A stretch of 53,035 bases of DNA from Nitrosarchaeum sp. (lineage in GTDB: Archaea; Thermoproteota; Nitrososphaeria; Nitrososphaerales; Nitrosopumilaceae), in contig JAHFUM010000004.1 in NCBI GenBank assembly GCA_023265135.1, positions 1 to 53,035 of the forward strand. Reading direction: 5' to 3'. Below the pieces are notes generated by a model. The model made no database searches. It saw nothing but the letters and a program-made list of their open reading frames with translations, and was not told where the DNA came from. The translations under genes and the position numbers were made by a program. Below are positions 35,476-44,243 of the stretch, in pieces (positions within the stretch are counted from its first letter, which is position 1; each line of letters starts with the position of its first letter).

Positions 35476-36603
35476 ATGAACCATAAACTAAGATTTGTTG
35501 ATTTGGAATTAGAGCAAATAAAACAAAATAATCTATATAGAAAATTAAGATATGGCAAATTAAATCAAGGACACATTATAATCAATGGAAAAAAATTGCT
35601 GAATCTTTGTTCAAATGATTATTTAGGAATTCCGGTTACAAAAATACAAATAAAACAAATGCAGTCGAGTTCAAGATTAATTTCAGGAAATGATGAAATA
35701 TACAAAATACTAGAAAACAAACTTGCAAAACACAAATCACAGCAAACTAGTTTAATCTATCCTACTGGATATATGGCAAATTTAGGCACAATCACGGCAA
35801 TTGCAAAAAAAGGGGATTTGATTTTAAGTGATGAATTAAATCATGCAAGCATAATCGAATCATGTAAGCTTTCGGGAGCAAAAATTTCAATTTACAAACA
35901 TAATGATGTAGATGATTTAAATGGAAAACTTAAACAAAAATGCAAGAATAGATTCATTGTCACTGAAGGGGTATTTAGTATGGATGGGGATTTTTCAAAA
36001 CTAAAAGAGATCATTGAAATTGCAGAAAAATCAAAAGCGATAACCATACTTGATGACGCACATGGGGATTTTGTTGTTGGAATAGATGGAAAAGGCACTG
36101 CAAATTATTTCAATGTTGCAAAAAAAATTGATTTGTATATTAGCAGTCTAAGTAAAGGTCTAGGATCATTTGGAGGATATGTCTCATCACAAAGTAATGT
36201 GAGAGATTTATGCATAAACAAATCAAAATCTTTTATTTATACTTCAGCTCTTCCCTCATTTTTAGTGGAATATTCATTAAAGAGATTTGAATCCAATAGA
36301 GAAAAACATAGAAAAAAGCTACAAAGCAATACAAAACTACTTGGCAAAGGACTTAGAGAAATAGGATATCAAATTGATTCAAAATCACATATCATTCCAA
36401 TTATCATAGGTGCAGAAAAAACAGCAATGGACTTTGGAGGATTTCTTTTTAAAAGAGGGATATTTGTTCAACCAATAAGATACCCTACTGTTTCTAAAAA
36501 TAAAGCAAGATTACGATTATCAGTTACAGCGTGGCTTTCTGAAAAAGACATCAATTCTGCATTATCTATTTTTGAGCAAGCTGCTAAAAAATTCAAAATA
36601 TAG
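35476..36603 (+). CDS. bioF: 8-amino-7-oxononanoate synthase
   Basis: 375 residues, alpha-oxoamine synthase family. It condenses pimeloyl-thioester with alanine to KAPA. The PLP lysine is K227 in SSLSKGLGSFGG, and DDAHGD at 193-198 holds the cofactor Asp and His. The N-terminal CSNDYLG and SSRLISGND motifs are normal. No bioC, bioH, bioW or bioI is seen nearby, so pimelate origin is not explained in this window. The 226-base gap to bioB has no gene. Confidence 0.94.
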   Translation: MNHKLRFVDLELEQIKQNNLYRKLRYGKLNQGHIIINGKKLLNLCSNDYLGIPVTKIQIKQMQSSSRLISGNDEIYKILENKLAKHKSQQTSLIYPTGYMANLGTITAIAKKGDLILSDELNHASIIESCKLSGAKISIYKHNDVDDLNGKLKQKCKNRFIVTEGVFSMDGDFSKLKEIIEIAEKSKAITILDDAHGDFVVGIDGKGTANYFNVAKKIDLYISSLSKGLGSFGGYVSSQSNVRDLCINKSKSFIYTSALPSFLVEYSLKRFESNREKHRKKLQSNTKLLGKGLREIGYQIDSKSHIIPIIIGAEKTAMDFGGFLFKRGIFVQPIRYPTVSKNKARLRLSVTAWLSEKDINSALSIFEQAAKKFKI

Positions 36604-36640
36604 ATTCAAAGTTTAGAATTTATAAAAAATAATGAGTAGA

Positions 36641-36745
36641 TCATCTAAACATATCTAAGCCACCGATAGCGGGGGATCCGATTAATACAGAAATAACAAC
36701 AATAATTCCTAAAACAATGCCCACTAAAACGAAACGTTTGTTCAC
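36641..36745 (-). CDS. 34-residue single-span membrane microprotein
   Basis: The minus-strand GTG frame begins with positively charged NKRF, then VLVGIVLGIIVVISVLIG and a short tail SPAIGGLDMFR. One membrane helix with basic start predicts N-in topology. It lies between bioF (convergent) and the divergent CdvB-like gene. Similar one-helix proteins occur at 38055 and 41526. Confidence 0.5.
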   Translation of the reverse strand: MNKRFVLVGIVLGIIVVISVLIGSPAIGGLDMFR

Positions 36746-36878
36746 ACCAAAAATAGTTCAAGCCTAGATAAAAATGAAATGACTTTTGGAAAATTCTGTA
36801 TCCAGTATCAATTTTGAAATGAGAATTATAATTCAAATATTTACCATAAATAACATGTAACCAAACCCCCATGTTACT

Positions 36879-37604
36879 GTGGTGACACATACACTAGTGA
36901 CAAATTCATTTAAAACAAAATTTCCTACTAATAATGAAGGAAATAAAGATTTGATAAGTAACTCATGGAATAAAGCGGAAGGGGAAAGCATTTCTCAAAG
37001 AGTAATGGCGAAAGTTAAACCAGATATCCCATTAAAAACAAGAATTGAAGAAGCACAAAGAAAATTACAATTTCAAATTACTAAATTAGAAGGGATTACA
37101 GAAAAATTACAAAAGAAACATGATGGAATTTTTGAAAAGGTAGTTAATGCTCAAAAATCTCACAACAATGCATATGCTCAAGCATATGCAACCGAACTTG
37201 TTCAGGTCAGAAAAATGAAAAACATGGTAAGTGGAGCAAAACTTTCAATGGAACAGATTCAGTTAAGACTCAACACAGTATCTGAGTTAGGAGATGTCGT
37301 AGTAACACTTAGTCCATGTATGTCAATAATCAAGGGATTGAGTCCATCACTTAGTGGAATAATGCCAGAAGCTACATCATCTATGCAAGATTTATCACAG
37401 ATATTGGGAGATGTAATGATTGGCTCTTCAATTGAAGGAAGTGACTTAATGAGTACTGGAAGTGTTAGCAATTCAGACACATTAGCAATTCTTGAAGAAG
37501 CACATTCAGTTATTGCAGGACAAACAAAAGCATCAATACCAGATATTCCTGACAGTCTAAAGCACGAGATTATTCAAAGAAGAACATCAGATGTTTTGGT
37601 TTAA
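36879..37604 (+). CDS. cdvB: ESCRT-III/CdvB-like cell division protein
   Basis: 241 residues from a GTG. A TATA-like CATAAATAA at 36845-36853 fits a leaderless mRNA. ESCRT-III forms membrane-constricting filaments in archaeal division or vesicle release. The core (about 45-190) is the expected run of basic then acidic helices: RIEEAQRKLQFQITKLEGIT, KHDGIFEKVVNAQ, YATELVQVRKMKNM, then RLNTVSELGDVV. Near the C-terminus SIPDIPDSL (about 219-227) resembles a MIM2 motif for the Vps4/CdvC ATPase, which is tentative. Whether this is the main CdvB or a paralogue cannot be told. Confidence 0.88.
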   Translation: MVTHTLVTNSFKTKFPTNNEGNKDLISNSWNKAEGESISQRVMAKVKPDIPLKTRIEEAQRKLQFQITKLEGITEKLQKKHDGIFEKVVNAQKSHNNAYAQAYATELVQVRKMKNMVSGAKLSMEQIQLRLNTVSELGDVVVTLSPCMSIIKGLSPSLSGIMPEATSSMQDLSQILGDVMIGSSIEGSDLMSTGSVSNSDTLAILEEAHSVIAGQTKASIPDIPDSLKHEIIQRRTSDVLV

Positions 37605-37617
37605 TTGAGTTCTAGAA

Positions 37618-37959
37618 TTATTTTATTTTCTTTTTACTTTTTTGTATTAAAATTTTTTTGATTCTAGATATTGTAGGATAGCTATAACCTCTACGTCGAT
37701 AATTAGCAATCATCATTTTCCAATTTTTTAATCTCCATTGAGCTTGTTCTGATGTAACAGAATGAACTTCTTTTTGGATAATGCTTTTTCTTCCTACTTT
37801 TAGTGTTCCTGCATCTTTTGCAGACCATCTATTTTTGGCAAATTTTAGACCAGACAAAATGTCAGATATAGGCATTTCCTTGAAATATTCACGTAGTCTT
37901 TTCAGCTCAACTTCAGTAGGTTGTTGTGATATTTGCAACTCAATTACAGGTTTTTGCAT
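37618..37959 (-). CDS. Basic hypothetical protein
   Basis: 113 residues, strongly basic in the second half (NYRRRGYSYPTISRIKKILI, then a Lys run). A helical motif ELKRLREYFKEMPISDIL occurs at about 18-35. The charge suggests nucleic-acid binding, but I recognise no domain. Convergent with CdvB, 13 bases apart. A membrane microprotein lies upstream on the same strand. Confidence 0.55.
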   Translation of the reverse strand: MQKPVIELQISQQPTEVELKRLREYFKEMPISDILSGLKFAKNRWSAKDAGTLKVGRKSIIQKEVHSVTSEQAQWRLKNWKMMIANYRRRGYSYPTISRIKKILIQKSKKKIK

Positions 37960-38054
37960 AAAGTCTGGTAAATGTAATGGTTTAAGAAATTCTTGCTGAA
38001 TCAGATTAAACCAAAACAGGAAATAATTGAAAAATAACGTCTAATGATGAGGAA

Positions 38055-38177
38055 TTAACAGTCAATTATTGATAGACTAGTATTTTTACATATTTCCATA
38101 TATATGGCAATACCAAAAATCAGTGCGCCAAATGCTGCCAATGGAATGATGATGAAAATTTTTGTTTTAAGACTCAT
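38055..38177 (-). CDS. 40-residue single-span membrane microprotein
   Basis: It begins MSLKTKIFIIIPLAAFGA and continues as a hydrophobic helix to about residue 28, then EICKNTS and a short tail ending in Cys. Basic residues before the helix predict N-in topology. It lies between the basic protein and DUF371 on the same strand, 39 bases after the latter's start region. Confidence 0.5.
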   Translation of the reverse strand: MSLKTKIFIIIPLAAFGALIFGIAIYMEICKNTSLSIIDC

Positions 38178-38216
38178 GATATAGATTTAATGTATTCATA
38201 TAAAATCGTGACAAAT

Positions 38217-38633
38217 TTAATCAATTATTATGGTAAATGTGCCCTTTGTATTTGGATTTTGTAGTAATGAGACCATCTCTCTTGGGATAAGATCAGATGC
38301 TTTATCACATTTTACAGACAAAGTTCTAGGACACACAAAGTTACTTTTTCTAATTACAATGTCTTCCAAATGAGTGAGAACTAGATTTTCGTGACCTCTG
38401 CCATGCACATTAAATTCATGTCCACCTACTTTGATTGAAAATGTTACTTTTGAATTTGGATTCTGTAATTTTTTTTTCATTGTAGGCGGTAAATCTGCAC
38501 AGCTTGCTGTTGCATTAACTCCAATTATACAATCGCCGCTTGGAGTAAGATGAGATTCTTTTGTTATTTCAATTGTTTTTTGATGATTTGACCTGATATT
38601 TTCGTGACCAGAAAATTGAATTTCAAACATCAT
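38217..38633 (-). CDS. DUF371 family protein
   Basis: 138 residues. The archaeal DUF371 pattern is clear: FSGHENIRSNHQKTIEITKE at about 7-26, SGDCIIGVNATASC at 32-45, a GRGHENLVLTH repeat in the middle and PRTLSVKCDKAS with D.IPREMV near the end. The family is about 130-140 residues and widespread in archaea; structure and role are not established. No neighbour suggests a pathway. Confidence 0.85.
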   Translation of the reverse strand: MMFEIQFSGHENIRSNHQKTIEITKESHLTPSGDCIIGVNATASCADLPPTMKKKLQNPNSKVTFSIKVGGHEFNVHGRGHENLVLTHLEDIVIRKSNFVCPRTLSVKCDKASDLIPREMVSLLQNPNTKGTFTIIID

Positions 38634-38778
38634 GGGACTGAACTAATCTAGACTTAAATTAAACTTTATTCAATTTTTATTTCAATGAAAAAATCATTAT
38701 ATTAAAATCAAATTTTTTAAAATACTAATTTTAACATTACGTACAATTTAATTAGTATTTACGTTAACAAAAAAACTA

Positions 38779-39753
38779 TCATCGATTTCCATCAATCTTA
38801 CAATTAGGTTCACCAGGTAAACAATATACCTGAAATTTGAATAGTTTTGTCACAGATGAACCATCATATGTCACATCAATGTAGGTAACAAGAGTTTCTA
38901 TATCATCAAAGTATTTTGGAATCTCCCATGAAAAAACAAAATCGCCATGTTCATTTGTGAACCCATCGAATTCTCTAATTGGTTCTTCGTCAGAATCTTG
39001 ACCAAGTTTTTCTATTGTTAAAGTTACTCTTGCTCCTTCAACTGAGTGATCTCCATAAGCAACATGGGTGGTAATAATATGGGTTGTGTTTCTTCTAACT
39101 AGATGTTGACCATTAACAGAAACTTGGAGTTGCGAAATATTTGGTTCATTTGTAATGACAATTAGAATTTTCTTATCAATCACATATTGAATACATTGGA
39201 TAAATTCTTTATCCGTAATTTTATTTTCTGCCCACCAACGAATAATTGTGACAGACCAAGAAGGAATCTTTTCAGAGATGTTACTTTTATCCATTAAATA
39301 AAAATACGTAGTTGAAATTTGTTTGTAATCGAATTCAGCAGATACTTTGTATGAACCTTTTTGAGATTGATAATTGATTGGAAAAACTGTAGAGTAATGA
39401 CCAGTTTCCAATATAGGAGTATGCAGAATTTCTTTTGAGCCATCAGGTTTAGTTATTTCAAGGGAAACAGTTCCAGTTTTGCCATATTCATTTACATGTC
39501 CTGAAAGACTTACAAAAGCATTTTTCCCTTTGTATGGCACATCATAAGTTTGCGAATCAGCAAACATTGCATTTTTTATTATTCCTGAATCAGATAGATT
39601 TTCAAGGATAAGCGCAAGATGGGCTTCATCAAGATTGTTTTGCAACAATAATTTTTCCGCGTTATTTTTTATCCAATCAGGGACAACAAGTTCGGAAGGG
39701 TGGTTGATTAAAAGTAGAATAGGTAAAAATACTAAAATTGTGACAATAGCCAT
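38779..39753 (-). CDS. Exported protein with IPSW-type repeats and Ig-like domains
   Basis: 324 residues. The start is a membrane or signal segment (about 2-16). A short VPDWIKNNAEKLLLQN motif (23-38) and a second one, IPSWSVTIIRWWAENKITD (about 166-184), belong to a repeat common in exported thaumarchaeal proteins. Between and after them are two beta-sandwich-like regions (about 70-155 and 205-310). The tail is YCLPGEPNCK with two cysteines. Likely surface-exposed, perhaps S-layer or envelope associated. Not enzymatic as far as visible. Confidence 0.75.
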   Translation of the reverse strand: MAIVTILVFLPILLLINHPSELVVPDWIKNNAEKLLLQNNLDEAHLALILENLSDSGIIKNAMFADSQTYDVPYKGKNAFVSLSGHVNEYGKTGTVSLEITKPDGSKEILHTPILETGHYSTVFPINYQSQKGSYKVSAEFDYKQISTTYFYLMDKSNISEKIPSWSVTIIRWWAENKITDKEFIQCIQYVIDKKILIVITNEPNISQLQVSVNGQHLVRRNTTHIITTHVAYGDHSVEGARVTLTIEKLGQDSDEEPIREFDGFTNEHGDFVFSWEIPKYFDDIETLVTYIDVTYDGSSVTKLFKFQVYCLPGEPNCKIDGNR

Positions 39754-39908
39754 CTCAAATTATAATTTTTAATTGAAAAAAAGCATATCGGCTATTTGAT
39801 CCATTCATAAAATAAAAACGATTTTTACTAAAATAGGATGATCGATAAATTGCTTGGAGATTGAGCCTGTCTCCATATTGTATAAATTTTAGCAAAGGTA
39901 AGTAACGC

Positions 39909-39920
39909 TTTAATTAAACT
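39909..39920 (+). promoter_or_regulatory. TATA box of the proteasome alpha gene
   Basis: CTTTAATTAAAC is centred about 26 bases before the ATG at 39940, so the transcript probably begins at or next to the start codon (leaderless). Confidence 0.6.
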
Positions 39921-39939
39921 TTCAAAGCATTGAAATCAA

Positions 39940-40677
39940 ATGCTTCCAGCACAACAAGGTTATGATAGAGCAATTACAGTGTTTTCACCAGACGGCAGAT
40001 TATACCAAGTAGAATATGCTATTGAGACAGTAAGAAGAGGAACCATTGCAGTTGGAATAAAATCTAAAGAAGGTATTACAATAGCAGTAGAAGAAAAACC
40101 AAGAAAATTACAGATAACAGATATTGCTCAAAAAATATTTCAGATCGATGATCATGTTGGAGTGGCGGCAGCAGGATACATCCCAGATGCTAGAAGCCAA
40201 GTAGATAATGCAAGGTTCTTTTCTCAGAGCAACAAGATGATTTATGATGAAGCAGTAGAAGTTGAAACAATTGCAAAACATTTAGCAGATCAATGTCAGC
40301 AGTTTACACAATATGCAGGAGTAAGACCTTTTGGAGTTGCGTTGATTTTGGGCGGTGTAGTTAATAATAATCCTCAGCTTTATCTGACTGATCCAAGTGG
40401 TACTTACATTTCATATGATGCAATTGCAATTGGTTCAGGATCTGAACAAGTAACAGATTTTCTAGAGAAAACCTACAACAAAGAATTGACCTTAGATGAA
40501 GCATCCACATTAGCATCTGCAGCAATTTATTTATCAAGTGAAGATAAAGAAGGGACTAGTCACATTAGAATGGCACAAATAAAATCAAAAACAGGTTTAT
40601 TTGAATTAGTATCTGATGCACAAATAGCAAAGTATGCAAAAACAGCTAAAGAAAAATATCCTCACGAAAAGAAGTAA
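39940..40677 (+). CDS. psmA: Proteasome subunit alpha
   Basis: 245 residues. The alpha-type N-terminal gate helix signature is intact: YDRAITVFSPDGRLYQVEYA at 9-28, followed by RRGTIAVGIK. Seven alpha subunits form the outer ring and gate of the 20S proteasome. GVAAAGYIPDARSQVD and the GSGSEQVTDFLE region are typical. The beta subunit gene is not in this window. SPOUT methyltransferase follows 27 bases downstream. Confidence 0.96.
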   Translation: MLPAQQGYDRAITVFSPDGRLYQVEYAIETVRRGTIAVGIKSKEGITIAVEEKPRKLQITDIAQKIFQIDDHVGVAAAGYIPDARSQVDNARFFSQSNKMIYDEAVEVETIAKHLADQCQQFTQYAGVRPFGVALILGGVVNNNPQLYLTDPSGTYISYDAIAIGSGSEQVTDFLEKTYNKELTLDEASTLASAAIYLSSEDKEGTSHIRMAQIKSKTGLFELVSDAQIAKYAKTAKEKYPHEKK

Positions 40678-40704
40678 CAAATTACAACTACATGTGGATT
40701 AAAT

Positions 40705-41517
40705 TTGAAATTATCTATTGCAATTCCAGAATCAGCGTTATCGGATGAATCTTTAAAACTTGATAAGACTAGAAAGATATCCGTATTAGCCAGAGCTTGT
40801 GCTATTTTTAAAGTAGACACAATTTATGTTTATCAAGAAGGAAACTACAAAGAAGATGGAAATTTAATTGTGACAATTTTGAGATATTTAGAAACACCTC
40901 AATTTTTACGAAGGAGGATTTTTCCAAAGATGAACGAGTTAAAGTTTGCAGGCGTTTTACTTCCATTAAAAATTCCAAGTCACTCCACCCCAGCAAATCC
41001 TAAAAAAATAAACACCGGAGATGTAAGAGAGGGGGTTGTAGTAAGTATTAAAGGTAAAAAATTTGTCGATGTAGGAATTAACGAGTTAATACCATTTTTT
41101 GGAAAAGAAAATATTGGTAAAAGAGTCACGGTTCAATTTAAAATAGGACATCCAGATTTTTCAGTTAAAGAAATTCAAAGAAGTGAGACACCAGAGTATT
41201 GGGGATATGCAGTAAAAGAGAGAGCTAGCCTATTTTCATTATTAACTGAATGGCAAGGAAATACAATCATAACATCAAAGAAAGGAAGAACTGCCACAAA
41301 AGAACAATTGACAAAATATCTAAGTTCGGATCTTCCAATTTTGGTAGTTTTTGGTTCACCTGAAAAAGGAGTCCATGAGATACTTGGGGGTAAAATAAAA
41401 AACGTTCAAAATGCCAAAACATTAAACTTTTTTCCAAATCAAGCTACAGAGACTGTTCGTTTAGAAGAAGCAATTCTAGGAACATTGTCAATAATCAACG
41501 CATACAGAATAGGTTAA
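40705..41517 (+). CDS. SPOUT-family RNA methyltransferase (DUF171/SPOUT1 type)
   Basis: 270 residues from a TTG start. The family is the archaeal relative of human SPOUT1/C9orf114, a putative RNA (uridine) methyltransferase with a small OB-like insertion. Visible: N-terminal LSIAIPESAL, RACAIFKVDTIYVYQ, an OB insertion at about 105-160 (GDVREGVVVSIKGKKFVDVG), and the SPOUT knot around ILVVFGSPEKGVHEILGG (about 212-229) with NFFPNQATETVRLEEA at the C-terminus. It is often next to rpl3 in archaea, which fits ribosome assembly. Confidence 0.88.
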   Translation: MKLSIAIPESALSDESLKLDKTRKISVLARACAIFKVDTIYVYQEGNYKEDGNLIVTILRYLETPQFLRRRIFPKMNELKFAGVLLPLKIPSHSTPANPKKINTGDVREGVVVSIKGKKFVDVGINELIPFFGKENIGKRVTVQFKIGHPDFSVKEIQRSETPEYWGYAVKERASLFSLLTEWQGNTIITSKKGRTATKEQLTKYLSSDLPILVVFGSPEKGVHEILGGKIKNVQNAKTLNFFPNQATETVRLEEAILGTLSIINAYRIG

Positions 41518-41525
41518 AAATAAAC

Positions 41526-41636
41526 ATGATTGAAAAAAAGAATTTCCTAATTTTAGCAATTGGATTAGGAATCATAGGTATAATCATAGGTGGAATAACC
41601 ATTTGGAATTTTGTAAGTAATTTGATAAGACCATAG
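41526..41636 (+). CDS. 36-residue single-span membrane microprotein
   Basis: It begins MIEKKNFLILAIGLGIIG and continues as one hydrophobic helix to about residue 26, then NFVSNLIRP. Basic residues before the helix suggest N-in topology. It starts 8 bases after the SPOUT stop, so it is probably cotranscribed. Not recognised. Confidence 0.55.
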   Translation: MIEKKNFLILAIGLGIIGIIIGGITIWNFVSNLIRP

Positions 41637-41651
41637 GTAGAATGGAATAGT

Positions 41652-41683
41652 TCGTTAACCTCATGATTTTTGTAAGTTAACGA
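41652..41683. promoter_or_regulatory. Inverted repeat upstream of the ribosomal operon
   Basis: TCGTTAAC (41652-41659) and GTTAACGA (41676-41683) form a perfect 8-bp inverted repeat, 16 bases apart, about 12 bases before the TATA-like TTTATTA. It could be an operator or activator site for rpl3, or the end of the upstream transcript. Confidence 0.45.
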
Positions 41684-41695
41684 TATCTCACATGG

Positions 41696-41702
41696 TTTAT
41701 TA
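41696..41702 (+). promoter_or_regulatory. TATA box of the ribosomal operon
   Basis: TTTATTA is centred about 32 bases before the rpl3 ATG at 41731. It predicts a very short leader and would drive the L3-to-L6 gene string. Confidence 0.45.
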
Positions 41703-41730
41703 GACGGTTGAAGACGATTTCGATTTATCC

Positions 41731-42723
41731 ATGGGACATCGAAAATATGCTCAACCGCGTAGAGGAAGCGCTGCATACTATCCAAGAGGACGCGCCAAAA
41801 GTATGGAAGCCCGAATTAGATCATGGCCAAAAAATAACTCAAATGAACCTAAAATTTTAGCTCATTGTGGTTTCAAAGCAGGATGTGTTCAAATAGTAAC
41901 TATAGATGATCGCGAAAAAACTCCAAACGCAGGAAAACAACTAGTAAGTCTTGGAACAGTTTTAGTTACTCCACCAGTTTCAATATTAGGAATTAGAGGT
42001 TATTCAAAAGATCATTTTGGACATCATGCAGAATTTGATGTTTATGCTGATGAATTTCCAAAAAGCATCTCAAAAGAAATTAATTTAAAAAATAAAGAAG
42101 GTGCACTTGAAAATGCTGAAAAAATTCTGGGCAGAGTCAAAGAAATTTTTGCAATAGTTGCAGTATCACCTCGTGCTGCAGGATTAGAACAAAAAAAGCC
42201 TTACATCTTTGAAGCATTAGTAAGTGGCGGAGATGTTAAAAAACAATTTGCACATGTAAAAGAATTATTAGGAAAAGAAATTAAAATTGATCAAATTTTT
42301 GAAACAGGAGCAACAATCGATGTTGCAGCAATTACAAAAGGCAAAGGATGGCAAGGAGTAATTCAAAGATTTGGGGTAAAGAAAAAACAGCACAAATCTA
42401 GAAAAACAGTTAGAGAAGTAGCTTCGTTAGGTCCAATTTCACCATCAAACGTCATGTATTCAGTCCCAAGAGCAGGTCAAATGGGATTCCATCAAAGAAC
42501 AGAATATGATAAAAGAATTATGATGATGGGCAACACAGAAAATAATCAAATAAAAATAAACCCAGATGGAGGATACAAACATTTTGGTTTAGTAAGAGGA
42601 GATTTCATCATCCTTAAAGGATCAGTTCCAGGAACATATAGAAGATTAATCAAACTAAGAAGCCAAATTAGAAATGCACCGGTGAAAATCACCAAACCAA
42701 ATATTTTGGAGGTAGTAATATAA
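41731..42723 (+). CDS. rpl3: Ribosomal protein uL3
   Basis: 330 residues, archaeal L3p length. GHRKYAQPRRGSAAYYPRGRAKS at the N-terminus and the central GKGWQGVIQRFGVKKKQHKSRK loop match archaeal/eukaryal L3, the loop reaching toward the peptidyl-transferase centre. It opens the operon. The uL4 ATG overlaps its TAA by 1 base. Confidence 0.97.
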   Translation: MGHRKYAQPRRGSAAYYPRGRAKSMEARIRSWPKNNSNEPKILAHCGFKAGCVQIVTIDDREKTPNAGKQLVSLGTVLVTPPVSILGIRGYSKDHFGHHAEFDVYADEFPKSISKEINLKNKEGALENAEKILGRVKEIFAIVAVSPRAAGLEQKKPYIFEALVSGGDVKKQFAHVKELLGKEIKIDQIFETGATIDVAAITKGKGWQGVIQRFGVKKKQHKSRKTVREVASLGPISPSNVMYSVPRAGQMGFHQRTEYDKRIMMMGNTENNQIKINPDGGYKHFGLVRGDFIILKGSVPGTYRRLIKLRSQIRNAPVKITKPNILEVVI

Positions 42724-43535
42724 TGAAAACAACAGTATTTACAATAACAGGAACTAAAGACGGTGAAGTTGAATTACCATTAATATTTTCAACGCCATTT
42801 AGAGCAGAACTAATTCACAAGGCATTCACAAATCTAACTTCTCATAAATTCCAACGACAGGGCAGACATCCAACAGCAGGTATGGATGTAGTAGCAAGAT
42901 CAAATGATCCTCCAACAGGACAACATACTGCACGTATCGCAAAAATGAAAGGTGGGGGTGGTGGAAGACAAGGTCAAGCAGGTGGTGTTGCATCAGTAAG
43001 AGGTGGAAGACAAGCTCATCCTCCAATTGTAGACAGAGTAATTTTCAAGAAATTAAATAAAAAAGAAAACAAATTAGCACTATGTTCTGCCATAGCTGCA
43101 ACTGCATCAAAGGATTTGATACAATCAAGAGGACATAAAGTAGAAGGCATAGAGTCCTTCCCAATTATAATATCAAATGATATTGAAACTATTTCAAAAG
43201 CAAGTCAAATTTCCAAAGTATTAGAAGATCTAAAACTGATGAAAGATGTTGAAAGATTACTAACAAGAAAACCACGTACAGGAAAAGCATCACTTAGAGG
43301 AAGAAGTAAAAAAGTTGGAAAAAGCGTATTGTTTGTTACAAAAGATGCATCAAAAATAAGCAAAGCATGTGGTGCTTTACCGGGAGTAGAAGTAAGAGCG
43401 GTTAAAGACTTGAGTGTATTAGATCTAGCACCAGGTTCAGATCCTATTAGATTAACAGTATATTCAAAAGCAGCCTTAGAAGAAATTGCAAAAATAAAGT
43501 CAACACATCTAGAATTAATGGTGAAAACACGATGA
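42723..43535 (+). CDS. rpl4: Ribosomal protein uL4
   Basis: 270 residues, archaeal L4lp. The exit-tunnel extended loop is visible at about 50-105 (RQGRHPTAGMDVVARS, a KGGGGGRQGQAGG stretch and RGGRQAHPP). Start overlaps the L3 stop (TAATG), and the L23 start overlaps its own stop (ATGA). Confidence 0.97.
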   Translation: MKTTVFTITGTKDGEVELPLIFSTPFRAELIHKAFTNLTSHKFQRQGRHPTAGMDVVARSNDPPTGQHTARIAKMKGGGGGRQGQAGGVASVRGGRQAHPPIVDRVIFKKLNKKENKLALCSAIAATASKDLIQSRGHKVEGIESFPIIISNDIETISKASQISKVLEDLKLMKDVERLLTRKPRTGKASLRGRSKKVGKSVLFVTKDASKISKACGALPGVEVRAVKDLSVLDLAPGSDPIRLTVYSKAALEEIAKIKSTHLELMVKTR

Positions 43536-43798
43536 ATGTAGATCAAGCAAGTAAAATCATTTTGAAACCATATATCACTGAAAAAACATTTGCAATGATT
43601 GAAAATGAAAGTAAAATTTGTTTTATTGTAGATAGATCAGCTAGTAAGCCACAGATAATAGAAGCTGTAAGTACACTTTACAATCAGAAAGCTATCAATG
43701 TAAACACAGCAAGAACGATTTATGGTAAGAAGGCATTTGTTCAATTTGAAACTACAGAAAAAGCCAGAGATTTAGCCACAAAGATAGGAATGCTATAA
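43532..43798 (+). CDS. rpl23: Ribosomal protein uL23
   Basis: 88 residues, full length for archaeal L23p. The KPYITEKTFAMIE start and the VNTARTIYGKKAFVQF strand are characteristic. It sits at the tunnel exit, where SRP docks. The usual next gene in many archaea, uL2, is missing; uS19 follows after 44 bases. Confidence 0.96.
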   Translation: MNVDQASKIILKPYITEKTFAMIENESKICFIVDRSASKPQIIEAVSTLYNQKAINVNTARTIYGKKAFVQFETTEKARDLATKIGML

Positions 43799-43842
43799 TA
43801 TGGACAATGAAGTTTCATCAATACTAACAGAGGAGAAATAAG

Positions 43843-44238
43843 ATGGTCAAAGAATTTCTATATCGTGGATTGCCAAAAGAGGAGCTAGACAATATGTCAT
43901 TAGAGAAGTTATTCCAAATATTCAATTCAAGACAAAGACGATCACTGACTAGAGGAATAACAGACGATAAGAGAAAGTTGATTGAAGAGATAAAATCTGC
44001 AAAAGCAGGAAAATTAAAGAATCCCATAAAAACACATTCTAGAGATTTGATCATTCTGCCATACATGGTAGGCATTTCAGTAAATGTTTTCTCAGGAAAG
44101 GAATTCGCACCAGTTCTATTAAAGTCGGAAATGATTGGCCATTACCTGGGTGAATATGTTATTACAAACAAAAGAGTCTCACATGGTGCACCAGGTGTTG
44201 GAGCATCAAGATCCAGTCTCTACGTTCCATTAAAGTGA
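43843..44238 (+). CDS. rps19: Ribosomal protein uS19
   Basis: 131 residues, archaeal S19p. The C-terminal core HSRDLIILPYMVGISVNVFSGK, then MIGHYLGEYVITNKRVSHGAPGVGASRSS is highly typical. It binds the 3' domain of 16S rRNA. GAGGAGA precedes the ATG as ribosome binding site. The last codon and TGA overlap the GTG candidate of uL22. Confidence 0.97.
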   Translation: MVKEFLYRGLPKEELDNMSLEKLFQIFNSRQRRSLTRGITDDKRKLIEEIKSAKAGKLKNPIKTHSRDLIILPYMVGISVNVFSGKEFAPVLLKSEMIGHYLGEYVITNKRVSHGAPGVGASRSSLYVPLK

Positions 44239-44243
44239 TTGTT

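Noticed and set aside
43800-43841. 13-codon frame in the uL23-uS19 gap as a uL2 remnant
   Set aside because: Its residues show no similarity to uL2; the end GAGGAGA is the uS19 ribosome binding site.
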